From the NCBI GenBank assembly GCA_033002965.1, contig JAURVB010012411.1, positions 62,001 through 126,000 on the forward strand: a stretch of 64,000 nucleotides of DNA, written 5' to 3'. Origin of the DNA: Piper betle (Eukaryota; Streptophyta; Magnoliopsida; Piperales; Piperaceae). The notes under the pieces are model-generated. The model was not told the DNA's origin and did not search any database. It saw only the letters and a list, made by a program, of their open reading frames with translations. The translations under genes and the position numbers were made by a program. Shown here piece by piece: positions 61,401 to 64,000 of the stretch (position 1 is the first letter of the stretch; every line of letters starts with the position of its first letter).

Positions 61401-62040
61401 ATCAATCTACTTGTTCGCAATGTACAGATTGTGTCCGTTGTTTGGGAATTATGCAAAGTAACTACTTCCTGGCCATCTTTTTTAGTAAGCATGAAATCCA
61501 AAGTTTGATCACAATTTCAAGGCATGGGTTCATTGCATAGCGCCTGCAGTGCGTTATCTTGGGATCATATAATACACAAACTTGGCTCGCAAAGCTTTAG
61601 GTTTCAACCACACTTTAAATATTCTATGAATTATTATAAATCTGGTGGAAGGTATATTTAGTTTAATCGAATTGAATTAGGTTTAATGAAATTTTAAAAT
61701 TCGAACCAAAATACCTTATTAAATATTTAAAAAAGTTTTTTATTTATATTAAAGTAAATACTGGCTAAAATATGATGCCTTTCAACAAAAACTAAAGGAG
61801 GGTTTCGAAAAAATATTACAGTAAAAACTGTAATAGGAATTAGAATACTAAGATACGTAATATATTTGGTCAGACCGGCCGGTACTAGGTATTTAAATCT
61901 ATATACTTTCAGCCGAGAATTTAAATGTATTGTATCGTTTGACCAATCAAAATTGAAGGCCCCTATGGTTGTAATAGAAATATAACAAAGAATTTGTGTT
62001 ATAATTACAACACAAAACTATAAATAAGATTGAAACTTAC
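58460..62040. other. AT-rich non-repetitive sequence, no gene recognised
   Basis: It shares no LTR homology with the rest of the window. Only chance-length ORFs occur (for example 58814-59071 and 60638-60823, minus). It could be host intergenic or intronic DNA. Confidence 0.4.
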
Positions 62041-62055
62041 AAGATCTAATCGGAG

Positions 62056-62279
62056 TTAGAAAGGCCAGGGACGTGGAATTGGTGGGCGGCGAGCCTTCTT
62101 TATATTGTAAGCGAACTGATCAGTATCTGGGCGTTCCTAAGCATGCCGAGCAGTTTTTTGATGTGCTTCTTGCTCCTCAATGCTTATGATCAAAACAAAA
62201 TAATATTATCAGTTCAAATATTAATAAAATTAGAGATAAAAATCGTACCTTGCAATGGAATAAAATCAAGGATGTTCCA
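62056..62279 (-). pseudogene. Possible decayed host-gene 3' exon
   Basis: Minus strand. After a possible splice acceptor (ATAAG, 62183-62187), codons read SIEEQEAHQKTARHA, stop (TAG, 62137-62139), ERPDTDQFAYNIKK, ARRPPIPRPWPF, stop at 62056. A possible donor (AAG/GTACGA) at 62248 would make a 66-bp AT-rich intron, and the upstream frame also has a TGA. The composition is protein-like and unlike its surroundings, but I cannot name the family. It may be chance. Confidence 0.25.
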
Positions 62280-64000
62280 CTGGTTGATTTACTCACAAGA
62301 ATGGAAAAGAATATGATCCATAACCTAGATCCCTAAAATCAAGCACTAGCAACTTTAAGATAACCAAGGTCGCTCACCAGATTATAACAAAACCGACAAC
62401 GTATTAGGAAGGTCAAGGGTCGAGTAACTATTAAGACTCCTAGTATATTAAGTCTTTTCTGCCCGACGTAATATTAAGATTATTAAGAAGGGTTATATAG
62501 ATAATTCTATTAAAACCTAATTAATTTAGAGTTCTCAAATATTGGAGTCTAAATACAACGTCCAAACTCAGTCAAAAAATCCGGCTTAATTTGTAGAAAA
62601 AAAAGAAAATATAAATTACCTTTTAATAATTTTTTACTCCGGAGATTTCTTGTTTTGATCCGTAAAATTTAATTCAAAGGTTGGTCCGATGCCATCTATC
62701 GGATGTGGTGTTTTTCACTAGGATCTGCCCACATTGTGTTATTTGGAGGTGACCAGATCTGTCACCCAGGCCAGCACGGCGGCGGGATACTCTTGGTTGG
62801 GCGGCACGGGCCATAATCTCTCTTCTTAAAAGCTTTAAGTTACAATAGAATATATGGTGATATTAAAGTGTGGGTCACGTTGGGTTTTTTTTAATTTGGG
62901 TCTGAATGAGTGGATACTTTGGTTATTATTGAGTATTTTTATCCTTTCTGATAATTGTCTGATTGTATGATTCTATCATTACCTGATAATAATAAAAAAA
63001 TCCCATTTGTTTGATAAATAAACTCTTGTTTTCTTCCTCTACAATCAAAAGCAATTCAAAATAGACAATTTTTTTATTAGAGAAGTAAGGTATATATAGG
63101 TTAATTTGGTCTCTCCATTAGTAACAAAATTTACTAATTCATTGTGGTAAGATACCAAGGAGAGTATAATAAGTATATATAACTATCAAGAAATCATGTA
63201 TATATTTTTACAATAGTGAACATGAAAAAATATATATCAACAATTGCTGTGGTTCCCTCCTATAAGAAAACATTTTGCCACGTATCAATCACATAGGCGC
63301 ATAAATTTTGCAAGAATCATAGAAGATGAAGAAGAGACTTATTTGTGAGTGTTATTTGGAAGTTGGTTCTTGAAGTTGGCCCAGACCTGTGTCGTAATTG
63401 TCACGTTTGGTATCCTTTATCTATAAATACTTACTTAGACATGTTTATTAGGTGTGTTCCCTCTTGGAGAGATGCTAAAGCTACCCGTCAGAGGACTTTG
63501 AGTGAAGAGGTGTGTGTGAGAAAAGCCTTAGGCCTTGAAGAGATACCGAAGAGTGTCTTCTTCCTTGAAAGAGGCCTTAGGCCATGTGGACACACCCAAG
63601 GCCTTCGATATTAGATCTCAAAAGGAGATCAATTATAAAGGAGATCAATTTGGAGAGGGTAGTCAAAGTTTGATGCTTAGGGGAAAAGAAGAAATCCTTC
63701 GTTTTGTGGAAGAGCCTTGCTTGGTGTTGGGTTCTATATTAGATGTCAATCATGCATTTCGCTAAGAACAATACTTATCAAACTTTTAGGTTATTTAACA
63801 CTTGTATTTGATCTATATCTGAAATGGTTATTCTCTCTTAAGTAAAAAAGAAAGTTGTAGTTGTAAAAATTGTTTTGTAATCATAGTAAATTTGGTATTT
63901 TGGGTTGTTTATCTTCTTTCGTCTTACATAAGGTTTCTATATAAAATTTGTGTTGGCTCTTTCTTTTGTGGTCTGTTATTATTATTTATTTTAGTTTACC
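62280..64000. other. Right-hand flank without a recognised gene
   Basis: A GC-richer patch lies at 62690-62815 (gcacggcggcgggatac, gggcggcacggg). The remainder is AT-rich. No transposon or RNA gene is supported. Confidence 0.35.
63421..63430 (+). promoter_or_regulatory. TATA-box-like CTATAAATAC
   Basis: A strong match to the plant TATA consensus in an AT-rich region. Downstream, 63460-63760 is purine-rich with aggcctt repeats and two overlapping ORFs (63345-63614 and 63535-63765) that I do not recognise. It could be a host promoter or an LTR of an unlisted family. Confidence 0.3.

Overview
This is plant nuclear DNA, almost certainly angiosperm. It has Ty3/gypsy chromovirus remains with integrase-linked chromodomains, tRNA-iMet-type primer-binding sites, long LTRs of about 2.3-3.9 kb that begin TGTAA and end TTACA, a Ty1/copia fragment, and no bacterial-style gene organisation. 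I cannot place the species. I find no intact host gene. About 57.8 kb on the left is a nest of LTR retrotransposons, and the last 6.2 kb is AT-rich sequence with only weak gene-like traces. All alignments below were done by eye within this window.

I use working names for the LTR groups. A: 1-477, 8076-10776, 22225-24744, about 31490-33044, 33501-37243. B: 10777-15261 (interrupted), 16379-20294, 26292-30031, about 40980-57794 (interrupted). C: 11720-14086, 41467-57036 (interrupted), and a partial copy near 30.1-31.2 kb. D: 2323-4818 plus four copies between 42.5 and 56.9 kb. E: 519-1782.

Layout. Bases 1-10776 are one minus-strand group-A element (3' LTR, polypurine tract, interior without recognisable pol, tRNA primer site, 5' LTR). 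Its interior carries a solo E LTR and a solo D LTR with a perfect 5-bp target duplication. This element sits in a minus-strand B LTR (10777-15261) that also holds a C LTR. A solo B LTR with a perfect duplication follows at 16379-20294. From 21.5 to 30.0 kb there are two plus-strand chromovirus 3' halves, each an integrase/chromodomain pseudogene plus LTR. From 30 to 37.2 kb there are C-like and A LTR pieces and a 3.7-kb A LTR with recent internal duplications. Then come an imperfect fold-back element (37801-38562) and a copia 5' fragment (39.3-40.8 kb, minus).

The most unusual part is 40.98-57.79 kb, a plus-strand B LTR split by a C LTR with perfect TCATC duplications at 41462-41466 and 57037-57041. 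That C LTR is in turn split by about 14.4 kb of group-D sequence made of four 3'-terminal fragments in alternating orientation (minus, plus, minus, plus). Neither outer end of the D block has an LTR terminus or a target duplication. Its pol genes are dead, and most premature stops look like C-to-T decay at CG or CHG sites, the pattern expected of methylated plant transposons. I see no new functional system; the notable content is structural and evolutionary.
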